Source: an uncultured Oscillospiraceae bacterium (GTDB lineage: Bacteria > Bacillota > Clostridia > Oscillospirales > Ruminococcaceae). Taken from it: 55,144 bases of DNA. The notes beneath the pieces were generated by a model. That model was not told where the DNA came from and made no database searches. It worked only from the letters and a program-made list of their open reading frames with translations. A program made the translations under genes and the position numbers. The stretch spans positions 1-55,144 of the forward strand of contig CASFXA010000107.1 of NCBI GenBank assembly GCA_949298535.1, in the 5' to 3' direction. Shown one piece after another: positions 25,764 through 33,789 of this stretch (its first letter is position 1; every line of letters starts with the position of its first letter).

Positions 25764-26273
25764 ATGGAACAAAAACTGACTCATTTCGACCAGCATGGCA
25801 ACGCCATCATGGTGGATGTTTCTGATAAAGAAGTAACCCAGCGCATCGCCACTGCCCGGGGATCCATTCACGTCAACCGTCCCACCTTCGAGGCCATTCG
25901 GGACGGCACCGCCAAAAAAGGCGACGTTCTGGGGGTGGCCCGTGTGGCTGGAATCATGGCCGCCAAGCGCACCTGGGAGCTGATCCCCATGTGCCATCCG
26001 CTGATGATTACCAAATGCACCGTGGATTTTGAGCTGCATGAGGAAGATCTCCGGGTGGACGCCTTCTGCACCGTCAAGGTGGGAGGACAAACCGGCGTGG
26101 AGATGGAGGCCCTCACCGGCGTCAATGTGGCGCTGCTGACCATCTATGATATGTGCAAAGCCATGGATCGGGCGATGGAGATCACCCAGGTCTATCTTTG
26201 CCACAAAGCCGGCGGAAAAAGCGGCGAGTTCATCTCCCCCCGCCTGCAGCAAACCGATCATTACCAAGAGTAA
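25764..26273 (+). CDS. moaC: Cyclic pyranopterin monophosphate synthase MoaC
   Basis: MoaC converts the 3',8-cyclo product of MoaA to cyclic pyranopterin monophosphate, the second step of molybdopterin synthesis. The 169 residues include [40 protein letters not shown] (with the conserved Cys-His) and CKAMDRAM, and end with [10 protein letters not shown], all family landmarks. ATG 25764 is chosen; GTG 25758 and GTG 25752 are also in frame, and AAGGAG at 25747-25752 could serve either of the later two starts. It lies 15 bp after moeA and 13 bp before moaA. Confidence 0.96.
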   Translation: MEQKLTHFDQHGNAIMVDVSDKEVTQRIATARGSIHVNRPTFEAIRDGTAKKGDVLGVARVAGIMAAKRTWELIPMCHPLMITKCTVDFELHEEDLRVDAFCTVKVGGQTGVEMEALTGVNVALLTIYDMCKAMDRAMEITQVYLCHKAGGKSGEFISPRLQQTDHYQE

Positions 26274-26286
26274 GGAGGCGGCCTGA

Positions 26287-27276
26287 TTGCTGGACCGTCA
26301 AAACAGAACCATCGATTATCTGCGCATATCCGTCACTGATAAATGCAATCTCCGCTGCACCTATTGTATGCCCGCAGACGGTGTGGAGGATCTGACCCAT
26401 GAGGAGGTTCTTTCCTTTGAGGAAATTCTCCGGGTGGTAAAGGCCATGGTGCCTCTGGGGGTCAAAAAAATCAAGCTCACCGGAGGCGAACCCTTGGTGC
26501 GGAAAAACCTGGTGTACCTGGTAGAACAGCTTCATCAGCTCCCCGGCATCGAGGACATCACCATGACCACCAACGGCCTGCTGCTGGAGGAAAATCTTCC
26601 CGCGCTTCTCAGCGCCGGCCTCACCGCTGTCAACATCAGTCTGGACACCCTGGATCCTGACCGTTTCCGGCAGATCACCCGCCGCGAGGGCCTGGATAAG
26701 GTGCTTTCCGCTTTGGACGCCGCTTCCCGGAGCCCCTTGCGCTCGGTGAAGGTCAACTGCCTGGCAGTGAAGGAATTTAATGAGGAAGAGCTGCCCCGTC
26801 TGGCCCTGCTGGCCAAAGACCGGGAAATTGAAGTGCGTTTCATTGAGCTGATGCCCATTGGTTTCGGCAAGACCCTCACCCCTATTCCCAATACACAGAT
26901 TCTGGAAACCCTGGAACAGGTATATGGCAAGTCCGTTCCTTACGAGGGACGTCTGGGCAACGGTCCCGCCGTCTACTATCAGCTTCCCGGCTTCCAGGGG
27001 AAAATCGGCTTTATCAGCGCTGTCAGCCACCGGTTTTGCAGCCAGTGCAACCGGGTGCGGCTGACTTCCAGCGGCTTTCTCAAGCTCTGCCTCCATTATA
27101 ATAACGGCATTGAGCTGCGGCCGCTCCTTCGGGGAGGCGTCAGTGACAGTCAACTGACCGAAACCCTTCGGGAGGCCATTTACAACAAACCCCTCCACCA
27201 TAGCTTTGACGGAGTCAAGCCGGAGGGGGAGGACGACCAGCTGGAGCTGAAAAATATGTCCCAAATCGGCGGTTGA
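26287..27276 (+). CDS. moaA: GTP 3',8-cyclase MoaA
   Basis: MoaA is a radical SAM enzyme that rearranges GTP to 3',8-cyclo-7,8-dihydro-GTP. In the 329 residues, CNLRCTYC (cysteines at 20, 24 and 27) holds the SAM cluster. KLTGGEPLVR and NISLDTLD follow, and a second cluster is formed by CSQCNRVRLTSSGFLKLCL near residue 255. The protein ends in Ile-Gly-Gly, the C-terminal Gly-Gly needed for catalysis in this family. The start is TTG 26287, seven bases after AAGGAGG. The gene is the fourth in the riboswitch operon. Confidence 0.97.
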   Translation: MLDRQNRTIDYLRISVTDKCNLRCTYCMPADGVEDLTHEEVLSFEEILRVVKAMVPLGVKKIKLTGGEPLVRKNLVYLVEQLHQLPGIEDITMTTNGLLLEENLPALLSAGLTAVNISLDTLDPDRFRQITRREGLDKVLSALDAASRSPLRSVKVNCLAVKEFNEEELPRLALLAKDREIEVRFIELMPIGFGKTLTPIPNTQILETLEQVYGKSVPYEGRLGNGPAVYYQLPGFQGKIGFISAVSHRFCSQCNRVRLTSSGFLKLCLHYNNGIELRPLLRGGVSDSQLTETLREAIYNKPLHHSFDGVKPEGEDDQLELKNMSQIGG

Positions 27277-27333
27277 AATCCGCCTCCGCCTCCAAACGCG
27301 GGGCTGGTAATTCATTTTCAAAAAGGAAGGTCC

Positions 27334-27789
27334 ATGATGGAACAGAAACAAGGCAAAGTGATCGCCGTTTGTCTCTCCAAGGAGACCGGCACCAATAAAG
27401 TCAACGTGGGCTCCGCCCGCTTGATCGAAAACTGGGGCGTGGAAAACGACGCCCACGGCGGCAACGGCCATCGTCAGGTAAGTCTGCTCAGCTACGACAA
27501 GGTGAAGGAATTCAACGCCCGGGGCGGCAACGTCAAGGATGGGGATTTCGGGGAAAATCTGGTGGTGGAAGGCTTCGACTTTAAAAGTTTCCCGGTGGGA
27601 ACCGTCTTTGCCTGCGGCGATGTGGTGCTGGAAATGACCCAGATCGGCAAAAAATGTCACCACCATTGCGCCATCTTTGACCGGATGGGAGACTGCATCA
27701 TGCCTCGGGAGGGGGTCTTCGCCAAGGTCCTCCACGGCGGGGTCATTTCCAATGGAGACGTGATGACATTGGTATCCATTCCCCAATAA
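27334..27789 (+). CDS. MOSC-domain protein
   Basis: The 151-residue protein is a single MOSC (molybdenum cofactor sulfurase C-terminal) domain, with GVENDAHGGNGHRQVSLLS, GDFGENLVVEGFD and IGKKCHHHCAIF. The cysteine in the last motif is the conserved candidate for carrying sulfur or binding the cofactor. Small MOSC proteins in Clostridia stand beside moaC/moaA/mogA and may deliver or sulfurate the cofactor. ATG 27334 and ATG 27337 are both possible behind AAGGAAGG. It sits 57 bp after moaA and 46 bp before mogA. Confidence 0.92.
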   Translation: MMEQKQGKVIAVCLSKETGTNKVNVGSARLIENWGVENDAHGGNGHRQVSLLSYDKVKEFNARGGNVKDGDFGENLVVEGFDFKSFPVGTVFACGDVVLEMTQIGKKCHHHCAIFDRMGDCIMPREGVFAKVLHGGVISNGDVMTLVSIPQ

Positions 27790-27835
27790 CAGGAATTTCC
27801 TTTTTGATTTTTTACCGAACAGGAGTGTATCATCC

Positions 27836-28330
27836 ATGTCTTTTCGTGTAGCAATCCTTACCTCCAGCGACAAAGGTTATGCCGGACAGCGGGAGGATGT
27901 CAGCGGAGCGGTCATTCGGGAAATTGTCGAAGCCGCCGGATATGAAGTGACAGCCTATAAAATTCTTCCTGACGAGCGGGATCAGCTGGCAGACCAGCTG
28001 CGGCTGTGGTGCGACGGGGATCAGGCGGATCTGATTCTCACCACCGGCGGCACCGGCTTCTCCCCCAGAGACTGTATGCCCGAGGCCACCATGGATGTGG
28101 TGGAACGGGCTGTTCCCGGCATCCCTGAGGCCATGCGCTGGGCCAGCCTCCAGATCACCAAGCGCGCCATGCTCTCCAGAGCAGCCGCCGGTATCCGGAA
28201 ACAGGCCCTGATCATCAATCTTCCCGGCAGCCCCAAGGCCGTTCGGGAGAATCTGGAGTTTATTATGGACAGCCTGCACCACGGACTGGAGATCCTCAAA
28301 GGCCAGACCGGGGAATGTGCCCGCAGCTGA
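27836..28330 (+). CDS. mogA: Molybdopterin adenylyltransferase MogA/MoaB family
   Basis: The 164-residue protein adenylylates molybdopterin before metal insertion. It has the small MoCF fold with AILTSSDKGYAGQREDVSG, the LTTGGTGFSPRDCMPEATM binding loop and INLPGSPKAVRENL, matching MogA/MoaB in order and length. ATG 27836 follows AGGAG by ten bases. It is the last cofactor gene of the operon; a terminator-like structure (28355-28418) separates it from modABC. Confidence 0.95.
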   Translation: MSFRVAILTSSDKGYAGQREDVSGAVIREIVEAAGYEVTAYKILPDERDQLADQLRLWCDGDQADLILTTGGTGFSPRDCMPEATMDVVERAVPGIPEAMRWASLQITKRAMLSRAAAGIRKQALIINLPGSPKAVRENLEFIMDSLHHGLEILKGQTGECARS

Positions 28331-28354
28331 TTTTTTCTTTGTCATCCATTCGGT

Positions 28355-28418
28355 GAAAAGCGTCCCCTTCCTTCTCTCTCCACGGCGCCAGGAGAGGGAT
28401 TGGTAAACGTCGCTTTTT
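28355..28418 (+). terminator. Two-part terminator between mogA and modA
   Basis: An outer stem (AAAAGCG with CGCTTTTT) encloses an inner CTCTCC/GGAGAG hairpin and ends in a T run. It may end the cofactor operon or attenuate reading into modA. Confidence 0.55.
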
Positions 28419-28487
28419 CATAAATAGAACCGCACTCCGTCTGCCATAGAGCACAGGGAGCGGGAAGAGAAAGGAACCTTTAAGTCA

Positions 28488-29342
28488 ATGAAAAGAATCA
28501 TTCCCTTTTGTTTGGCTGCCCTGCTGATTCTGGCGGGCTGCAGCAGTCAGTCTGCTTCTTCCACCGCGGAGTCCTCCAGCACCGCCGAAGCGGTTTCCAG
28601 TGAAGCCGCCGAAACCGCTTCCTCCAGCGAATCCGCCACCTCCGAGGAGCCTGTCACCATCCTGGTTGCGGCGGCAGCCAGCCTGGAATATTCCTTTGTG
28701 GACGAGTTGATTCCCATGTTCCAGGAGCAATACCCCTACATCACCGTGGAGGGGACCTATGACAGCTCCGGCAAGCTCCAGACCCAGATTGAGGAAGGGC
28801 TGGAGGCTGATGTCTTTATGTCCGCCGCCACCAAACAGATGAACGCCCTGAAGGATGAGAATCTGGTGGATGCCGACTCCATTGTAAATCTGCTGGAAAA
28901 CAAGATCGTTCTCATCACCGCCGCCGATTCCACCTCCCCTGTCACCACCTTTGAGGAAATCGGCAACGCGGAGTCCATCGCTCTGGGGGATCCTGCCAGC
29001 GTGCCGGTGGGACAGTACGCCCAGGAAGCCCTCACCACTCTGGGGCTTTGGGACGCCATTCAGCCGAAGGTAAGCCTGGGCACCAATGTCACAGAGGTTC
29101 TCAACTGGGTGGCTGAAGGCAGCGCCGATGCCGGTATTGTCTACGCCACCGACGCCGCTACCACCGACAAGGTGACCGTAGTGGCAGAGGCCCCTGAAGG
29201 GAGCCTGGCGGAAAAGGTCATCTATCCCGTAGGCGTGGTGTCCGCTTCCCAGCATCAGGATGCCGCTGCGCTGTTTGTGGAGTTTCTCCAAAGCCCGGAG
29301 GCCATGGCTGTCTTTGAGGCTTATGGCTTCTCCGCCGCCTGA
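28488..29342 (+). CDS. modA: Molybdate-binding lipoprotein ModA
   Basis: This is the extracellular substrate-binding protein of the molybdate (or tungstate) ABC transporter. The 284 residues start with a lipoprotein signal peptide whose lipobox is LILAGC (Cys18). A Ser/Ala/Glu-rich linker of about 40 residues reaches from the membrane. The binding domain begins ILVAAAASLEYSF and includes YDSSGKLQTQIEEG, ADVFMSAATKQM and ALGDPASVPVGQYAQEAL, typical of ModA. ATG 28488 has AAAGGA about ten bases upstream. The linker is unusually low in complexity, but such tethers are common in Gram-positive lipoproteins. Confidence 0.95.
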   Translation: MKRIIPFCLAALLILAGCSSQSASSTAESSSTAEAVSSEAAETASSSESATSEEPVTILVAAAASLEYSFVDELIPMFQEQYPYITVEGTYDSSGKLQTQIEEGLEADVFMSAATKQMNALKDENLVDADSIVNLLENKIVLITAADSTSPVTTFEEIGNAESIALGDPASVPVGQYAQEALTTLGLWDAIQPKVSLGTNVTEVLNWVAEGSADAGIVYATDAATTDKVTVVAEAPEGSLAEKVIYPVGVVSASQHQDAAALFVEFLQSPEAMAVFEAYGFSAA

Positions 29343-29468
29343 TCCCTGTTTCGTCCATGGGAGGGTGGGGGCCGTTTCAGCTGGTCCCCACCCTTGTTGA
29401 TTTCAGCGTTCTTTCTCCCTTTATTGCTCCCGCATTTTCATGATCCACCCATAGGAGGGATTTTCGCC

Positions 29469-30161
29469 ATGGATGTTTCCCCCATCCTCATTTCCATGAA
29501 AACTGCTTCCGTCACCATTGTCCTCACCTTTTTCCTGGGGGTGGCTGCCGCCCGCTGGGTAGTGGGACTGCAAAATAAAAATCTTCGGACCATATTGGAT
29601 GGTCTGCTCACCTTGCCCCTGGTGCTTCCCCCTACGGTGGCGGGATTTTTCCTGCTGTACATTTTCGGGGTCAAGCGCCCGGTGGGAGAATTTTTTCTCA
29701 ACTACTTTGGCTATAAGATCGCTTTTTCCTGGAGCGCTACCGTGCTGGCGGCCACTGTGGTCGCCTTTCCCCTGATGTACCGTTCCGCCCGGGGAGCCTT
29801 TGAACAGGTGGATGAAAATCTCATCTTCGCCGGAAGAACCCTGGGCCTGTCAGAGCGGGAAATCTTCTGGCGGATTATGATGCCCAACGCCGTGCCCGGC
29901 GTTCTCTCCGGCGGCGTGCTGGCCTTTGCCCGAGGACTGGGTGAATTTGGCGCCACCGCCATGATCGCCGGCAACATTGCCGGAAAAACCAGAACCCTCC
30001 CGCTGGCCATCTATTCCGCTGTGGCGGCAGGGGATATGGATAAGGCCTGGGATTATGTGGCCATTATTGTGGCCATTTCTTTCCTCGTAGTGGTGGGGAT
30101 GAACTATTTCTCCGGCAGGGAGAAAAAACAGGCCAAAAGGGGGGAACGTCATGTCACTTGA
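29469..30161 (+). CDS. modB: Molybdate ABC transporter permease ModB
   Basis: The 230-residue inner-membrane permease has about five or six hydrophobic helices. The cytoplasmic EAA loop reads ENLIFAGRTLGLSEREIFWRIMMPNAVPG, which docks to the ATPase. LPLVLPPTVAGFFLL and FARGLGEFGATAMIAGN are conserved in ModB. ATG 29469 follows AGGAGGG by about nine bases; an upstream extension of the frame has no such site. It overlaps modC by 11 bases, so the two are translationally coupled. Confidence 0.95.
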   Translation: MDVSPILISMKTASVTIVLTFFLGVAAARWVVGLQNKNLRTILDGLLTLPLVLPPTVAGFFLLYIFGVKRPVGEFFLNYFGYKIAFSWSATVLAATVVAFPLMYRSARGAFEQVDENLIFAGRTLGLSEREIFWRIMMPNAVPGVLSGGVLAFARGLGEFGATAMIAGNIAGKTRTLPLAIYSAVAAGDMDKAWDYVAIIVAISFLVVVGMNYFSGREKKQAKRGERHVT

Positions 30162-31230
30162 AGTAGCGCTGGAGAAAAAATTGAAGGGCTTTTCCCTGGA
30201 GATTGCCTTCCAGGTGACTTCCGGCTGCCTGGGGATTCTTGGCGCTTCCGGCTGCGGCAAGAGCATGACCCTCAAGTCCATTGCCGGTATCGTTCGGCCT
30301 GACCGCGGAAGAATCGCCCTGGGAGACCGGGTATTGTTGGACACGGAAAAGCGGATCGATCTGCCTCCCCAAAAGCGGAAGGTGGGCTATCTTTTTCAAA
30401 ATTACGCCTTGTTCCCCAATATGACAGTGGAGGAAAACGTGGGGATCGGTCTGCGTGGAACCCGCCAGGAAAAGGCCCCCATCGTGCAGCAGATGATCGC
30501 CCATTTTCGTTTGGACGGATTGGAGCAGCGATACCCTTGGCAGCTTTCCGGCGGACAGCAGCAACGGGTCGCTCTGGCGCGGATTTTGGCCTATCACCCT
30601 GACGTACTGCTGTTGGATGAGCCTTTCTCTGCGCTGGACGCCTACCTCAAAGAAGAATTGCAGATGGAACTGGCCCGGCTGCTGCGGGAATATGACGGTT
30701 TGGCGATTCTGGTGACGCACAACCGGGACGAGGTCTATAAGCTGTGCGGCAGCCTGATGACGATTCACCAGGGGCGGATGCTTTCCTTCGGGGATACCCG
30801 GGAAACTTTCCATTCCCCCGGCCATCCCCAAGTGGCTCGGTTGACCGGCTGCAAAAATCTCTCCCGGGCCAAAGCGGTGGGGACCCATCAAGTGTATGCC
30901 TTGGACTGGGGGGTAACCCTTCAGGTGGCCCAACCCATTCCGCCTCAGCTTACCCATATCGGAATCCGGGCCCATGATTTTTACCCCCTGGGGGAGGGAG
31001 AGGAAGCGGTCAATGCCATTCCTCTGCTGGAAGCGGAAATTTCCGAAGCGCCCTTTGAATGGAACATTCTGTTCAAGGCAGACCCTTCCTGCGGCGAGGC
31101 AGGACAGATCTGGTGGAAGCTCAATAAAGACATCTGGAGCGCCTATCTCCGGCAGCCGCCCACCCGTTTGGCCATCCGGCCGGAACATATCCTGCTTCTT
31201 TCGGAAAATATTTCCAATTCCCCTGTGTGA
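30151..31230 (+). CDS. modC: Molybdate ABC transporter ATP-binding protein ModC
   Basis: The 359-residue ATPase powers molybdate import. Walker A is GASGCGKS (about residues 31-38), the Q-loop lies in YLFQNYALFPNMTVEEN, the signature is LSGGQQQR, Walker B is VLLLDEPFSALD, and the H-loop is VTHNRDE. The last 120 residues form a TOBE/MOP-like domain that may bind molybdate, but it is not strongly conserved to my eye. ATG 30151 lies inside the end of modB behind GGGG. The gene ends the molybdate block; the next gene has its own promoter. Confidence 0.94.
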   Translation: MSLEVALEKKLKGFSLEIAFQVTSGCLGILGASGCGKSMTLKSIAGIVRPDRGRIALGDRVLLDTEKRIDLPPQKRKVGYLFQNYALFPNMTVEENVGIGLRGTRQEKAPIVQQMIAHFRLDGLEQRYPWQLSGGQQQRVALARILAYHPDVLLLDEPFSALDAYLKEELQMELARLLREYDGLAILVTHNRDEVYKLCGSLMTIHQGRMLSFGDTRETFHSPGHPQVARLTGCKNLSRAKAVGTHQVYALDWGVTLQVAQPIPPQLTHIGIRAHDFYPLGEGEEAVNAIPLLEAEISEAPFEWNILFKADPSCGEAGQIWWKLNKDIWSAYLRQPPTRLAIRPEHILLLSENISNSPV

Positions 31231-31232
31231 CC

Positions 31233-31261
31233 TTGTTTTCTCCCTTGTCCCATGCTACAAT
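31233..31261 (+). promoter_or_regulatory. Promoter for the small coiled-coil gene
   Basis: TTGTTT (31233-31238) and TACAAT (31256-31261) with a 17-bp spacer begin right after the modC stop codon. Confidence 0.7.
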
Positions 31262-31294
31262 GGACACAATTACATCAAACTGGGAGGGACCGTT

Positions 31295-31537
31295 ATGGAG
31301 GAGCAAGCGCTGCAAGCCTTATCTCAACTGTTGGAGAGCAAGTTTTCCCCCCTTTACAGCAAATTGGATCAACTGGACTCCTCCCTTTCCGGCCTCCGGC
31401 AGCGTCTGGACGCCCTGGAACAGGAAACCGGCTGCGTCCATCAGGACACCACCCAGATTCGGGATCAGTTGGACATTCTTTACAATTGGGTGGACGAGAT
31501 CGAGCTGCGCACCAAAGCCCTGGAACATACTGTTTGA
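31295..31537 (+). CDS. Small coiled-coil protein (80 aa)
   Basis: I do not recognise a named family. Nearly the whole protein is predicted helical, with heptad-like hydrophobic positions in LLESKFSPLYSKLDQLDSSL and LRQRLDALEQE. A short non-helical gap (CVHQDT) precedes a second helix, and there is no membrane segment or signal peptide. Such short coiled coils often act as dimeric adaptors. ATG 31295 follows GGGAGGG by six bases, and the gene has its own consensus promoter and a terminator, which argues for a real, separately controlled gene between modC and the MATE exporter. Confidence 0.75.
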   Translation: MEEQALQALSQLLESKFSPLYSKLDQLDSSLSGLRQRLDALEQETGCVHQDTTQIRDQLDILYNWVDEIELRTKALEHTV

Positions 31538-31564
31538 TTCTGTCATCATACCCGCTTGTGCAGC

Positions 31565-31604
31565 TTTGCCTCCTCCGGGGAGGCAAACTCCGGCGGGTTT
31601 TTTA
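31565..31604 (+). terminator. Terminator of the small coiled-coil gene
   Basis: TTTGCCTCC pairs with GGAGGCAAA; an alternative stem uses CCGGGG and CTCCGG. The hairpin is followed, after CGGCGGG, by six T residues. Confidence 0.7.
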
Positions 31605-31684
31605 CACATTTTTTACAAACATTTTTTCCATCCAATCCCTGTCCTTAGACTGTTTCGATAATTTTTTCCTTTTACTGACTTAGG

Positions 31685-31709
31685 AAGGCAAATTCCTCTT
31701 GCCTTTTTC
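31685..31709 (+). terminator. Second hairpin-T element
   Basis: AAGGCAA (31685-31691) pairs with TTGCCTT (31699-31705), followed by TTT. Confidence 0.6.
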
Positions 31710-31742
31710 GACGGAAAGGCGCAAAATAAACACGTTCGTTTT

Positions 31743-31777
31743 GCCGTATTCCCCTGGGAGACACGGCTTTTTTCTTT
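31743..31777 (+). terminator. Third hairpin-T element before the MATE gene
   Basis: GCCGT (31743-31747) pairs with ACGGC (31762-31766), with further pairing in between, followed by TTTTTTC. It may act as an attenuator of the MATE gene. Confidence 0.5.
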
Positions 31778-31826
31778 TTCGGGCCTTTGTCCCCCTGTTT
31801 TAATCGAAGGAGAGGATTATTCCGTC

Positions 31827-33158
31827 ATGATGTTCAGCCGAAAAGACCTGGTGCGCCTGATTTTACCTCTGGTGGTGGAGCAGCTGCTGGCTGTCACCAT
31901 CGGCCTGGCCGACACGGTGATGGTCTCCACCTGCGGAGAAGCCGCCATTTCCGGTATCTCCCAGGTGGATTCCATCAATGTACTGCTCATTAACGTTTTT
32001 TCCGCTCTGGCCACAGGCGGCGCCATCATTTCCGCCCAATATCTGGGCCGCAGCGAGGATGATAACGCCAGCATCGCCGCAAAGCAGCTGATCTATACCA
32101 CCGGTTTCTGCGCAGTGGTGGTGGCCCTGCTGTGTATCCTGGGGAACCGTTATATTCTGGCCGCTCTTTTTGGTCAGGTGGACGCGGCGGTGATGAGCAA
32201 TTCGGAGATCTATTTCTTTTGGTCCGCTCTCTCCTATCCTTTCCTGGCGCTCTATAACTGCGGAGCCGCTTTGTTTCGCTCCATGGGCAACTCCAAAATC
32301 TCCATGTTCGCTTCCCTGATTATGAACATCATCAACATCTCCGGCAACGCGATGCTCATCTACGGGGCAGGGCTGGGGGTAGCCGGCGCCGCTATCGCCT
32401 CCCTCACCTCCCGGATCTTCGGCGCTGTGGTGATGCTCAGACTGCTCCATCATCAGGGGAACCGCATCTACATCCAGGATATGCGCCATCCTCAGATTCA
32501 TCCTCAAATGATCCGCAATATCCTCCGTCTGGGAATTCCCAACGGTATGGAAAACGGAATGTTCCAGATCGGCAAGATCCTGGTGCAGGGGCTGATTGCC
32601 AGCTTCGGCACCGTTTCCATCGCCGCCAACGCCGTCGCCAACAGCGTCGCCACCATCCCCCAGATCAGCGGCGGCGCCATCGGCCTTGCCATGATTACTG
32701 TGGTGGGACAATGTGTGGGCGCGGGAGATTACAAGCAGGCGAAGCACTATATCATTCAGCTGACCGGCCTTGCCTATTTTTCCATGGGCTTGTTCCATCT
32801 GGCCATCTTCTTCACCGCCCCTTTCATCGTCTCCCTTTTCGGCACCCTTCAGGCGGAAACCGCCCAGCTGGCGGTTCTGCTGATCCGCAGCTTCAACCTG
32901 TTCGCCCTTCCCTTCTGGCCCGCTTCCTTTACCCTCCCCAATGGGCTGCGGGCTGCCAGCGATGTGAAATTTACCATGACTGTTTCCATCTTCAGTATGT
33001 GGGCCTTCCGCATCTGCTTCAGCTTCCTGTTGGCCCGTTACATGGGCCTGGGCGTCCTGGGGGTCTGGCTGGCGATGTACATTGACTGGATCTTCCGCCT
33101 CATCTGCTTCATTGGTCGCTTCGTCCGCGGCAAATGGCAGCATTTGCAGCTGGCATAA
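31827..33158 (+). CDS. MATE-family efflux protein
   Basis: This 443-residue multidrug and toxic-compound extrusion protein has about 12 membrane helices in two homologous halves. It opens with LVRLILPLVVEQLLAVTIGLADT, and contains ISGISQVDSIN and, in the second half, LGIPNGMENGMFQIGKILVQ and GGAIGLAMITVVGQCVGAGD. These match the conserved helices 1, 2, 7 and 8 of the NorM/DinF-like clade. ATG 31827 and the next ATG 31830 are both plausible behind GGAGAGG. The following gene encodes a MarR regulator with its own promoter, which suggests local control, possibly by the regulator acting on this exporter. The substrate is unknown. Confidence 0.93.
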   Translation: MMFSRKDLVRLILPLVVEQLLAVTIGLADTVMVSTCGEAAISGISQVDSINVLLINVFSALATGGAIISAQYLGRSEDDNASIAAKQLIYTTGFCAVVVALLCILGNRYILAALFGQVDAAVMSNSEIYFFWSALSYPFLALYNCGAALFRSMGNSKISMFASLIMNIINISGNAMLIYGAGLGVAGAAIASLTSRIFGAVVMLRLLHHQGNRIYIQDMRHPQIHPQMIRNILRLGIPNGMENGMFQIGKILVQGLIASFGTVSIAANAVANSVATIPQISGGAIGLAMITVVGQCVGAGDYKQAKHYIIQLTGLAYFSMGLFHLAIFFTAPFIVSLFGTLQAETAQLAVLLIRSFNLFALPFWPASFTLPNGLRAASDVKFTMTVSIFSMWAFRICFSFLLARYMGLGVLGVWLAMYIDWIFRLICFIGRFVRGKWQHLQLA

Positions 33159-33174
33159 GATTTCTGATTTCCCC

Positions 33175-33203
33175 TTGCGGCTCCGACGGCAAAGCATTAT
33201 AAT
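33175..33203 (+). promoter_or_regulatory. Promoter for the MarR gene
   Basis: TTGCGG (33175-33180) and TATAAT (33198-33203) are spaced by 17 bp, 17 bp after the MATE stop codon. Confidence 0.75.
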
Positions 33204-33238
33204 AAACAAAAACAGTATCGGCGAAGGGAGACGGACTC

Positions 33239-33682
33239 ATGGACACACAAAGCGTCACAAAAGAAATGATGGGTACCTTTCCTCTGCTGTTTAAACTGGT
33301 ATTTCAGCCCTGCGGCTGTGATACATCTCTCCCCACCACCCAGATGCAGGCGCTTTTATTGCTCAGCCTCCATGGGCCGATGAATATGACGCAGTTGGCC
33401 TCCAGACTGCTCATCTCCAAGCAGCAGCTGACTAAAGTCGCTGAGGCGCTGGTGGAAAAGGAACTGATCCGGCGCGTGGATCATCACGCCAACCGACGGA
33501 CCACATTTTTGGCCCTGACGGAAGAAGGGCATCTGTTTTTGCAGCATCAGCTGGATCAAAAAGCAGCTTCCCTTTCCGCTTTTCTGGGGATGCTTTCGGA
33601 ATCGGAACGGGAAACGGTTCTGGAGGCCTTTCAAATCTTACAGACTACCCTGAAAAGGATGAACATGGTCGGCACACCATGA
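33239..33682 (+). CDS. MarR-family transcriptional regulator
   Basis: The 147-residue protein has a MarR winged helix. MTQLASRLLISKQQLTKVAEALVEKELIRR covers the recognition helix (written here as two parts, MTQLASRLLISKQQLTK and VAEALVEKELIRR). The wing DHHANRRTTFLALTEEG is of the usual DRRxxxxxLTxxG form. The N- and C-terminal helices would form the dimer. ATG 33239 follows AGGGAG. It lies downstream of the MATE exporter with a separate consensus promoter, and a regulatory link to that exporter is likely but inferred. The transcript ends at a terminator shared with the convergent RlmA-like gene. Confidence 0.92.
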   Translation: MDTQSVTKEMMGTFPLLFKLVFQPCGCDTSLPTTQMQALLLLSLHGPMNMTQLASRLLISKQQLTKVAEALVEKELIRRVDHHANRRTTFLALTEEGHLFLQHQLDQKAASLSAFLGMLSESERETVLEAFQILQTTLKRMNMVGTP

Positions 33683-33717
33683 GGGAAAAAATCATTCTTC
33701 CCCTTCCTTAGCGGTCA

Positions 33718-33789
33718 AAAAACCGCGCCCACTGCCCCGGTATGTCACATCAGGACATCTCCGGATGGCAGAAGGCGCGGTCTTTTTTA
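33718..33789 (+). terminator. Convergent terminator between MarR and RlmA-like genes
   Basis: ACCGCGCC pairs with GGCGCGGT over a long loop that contains a second CTGCC/GGCAG stem. A T run follows on the plus strand and an A run precedes it, so it can work both ways. Confidence 0.7.

Noticed and set aside
26230-27873. 547-codon minus-strand frame opposite moaA and the MOSC gene
   Set aside because: It is a shadow of strongly conserved plus-strand genes and has no recognisable family.
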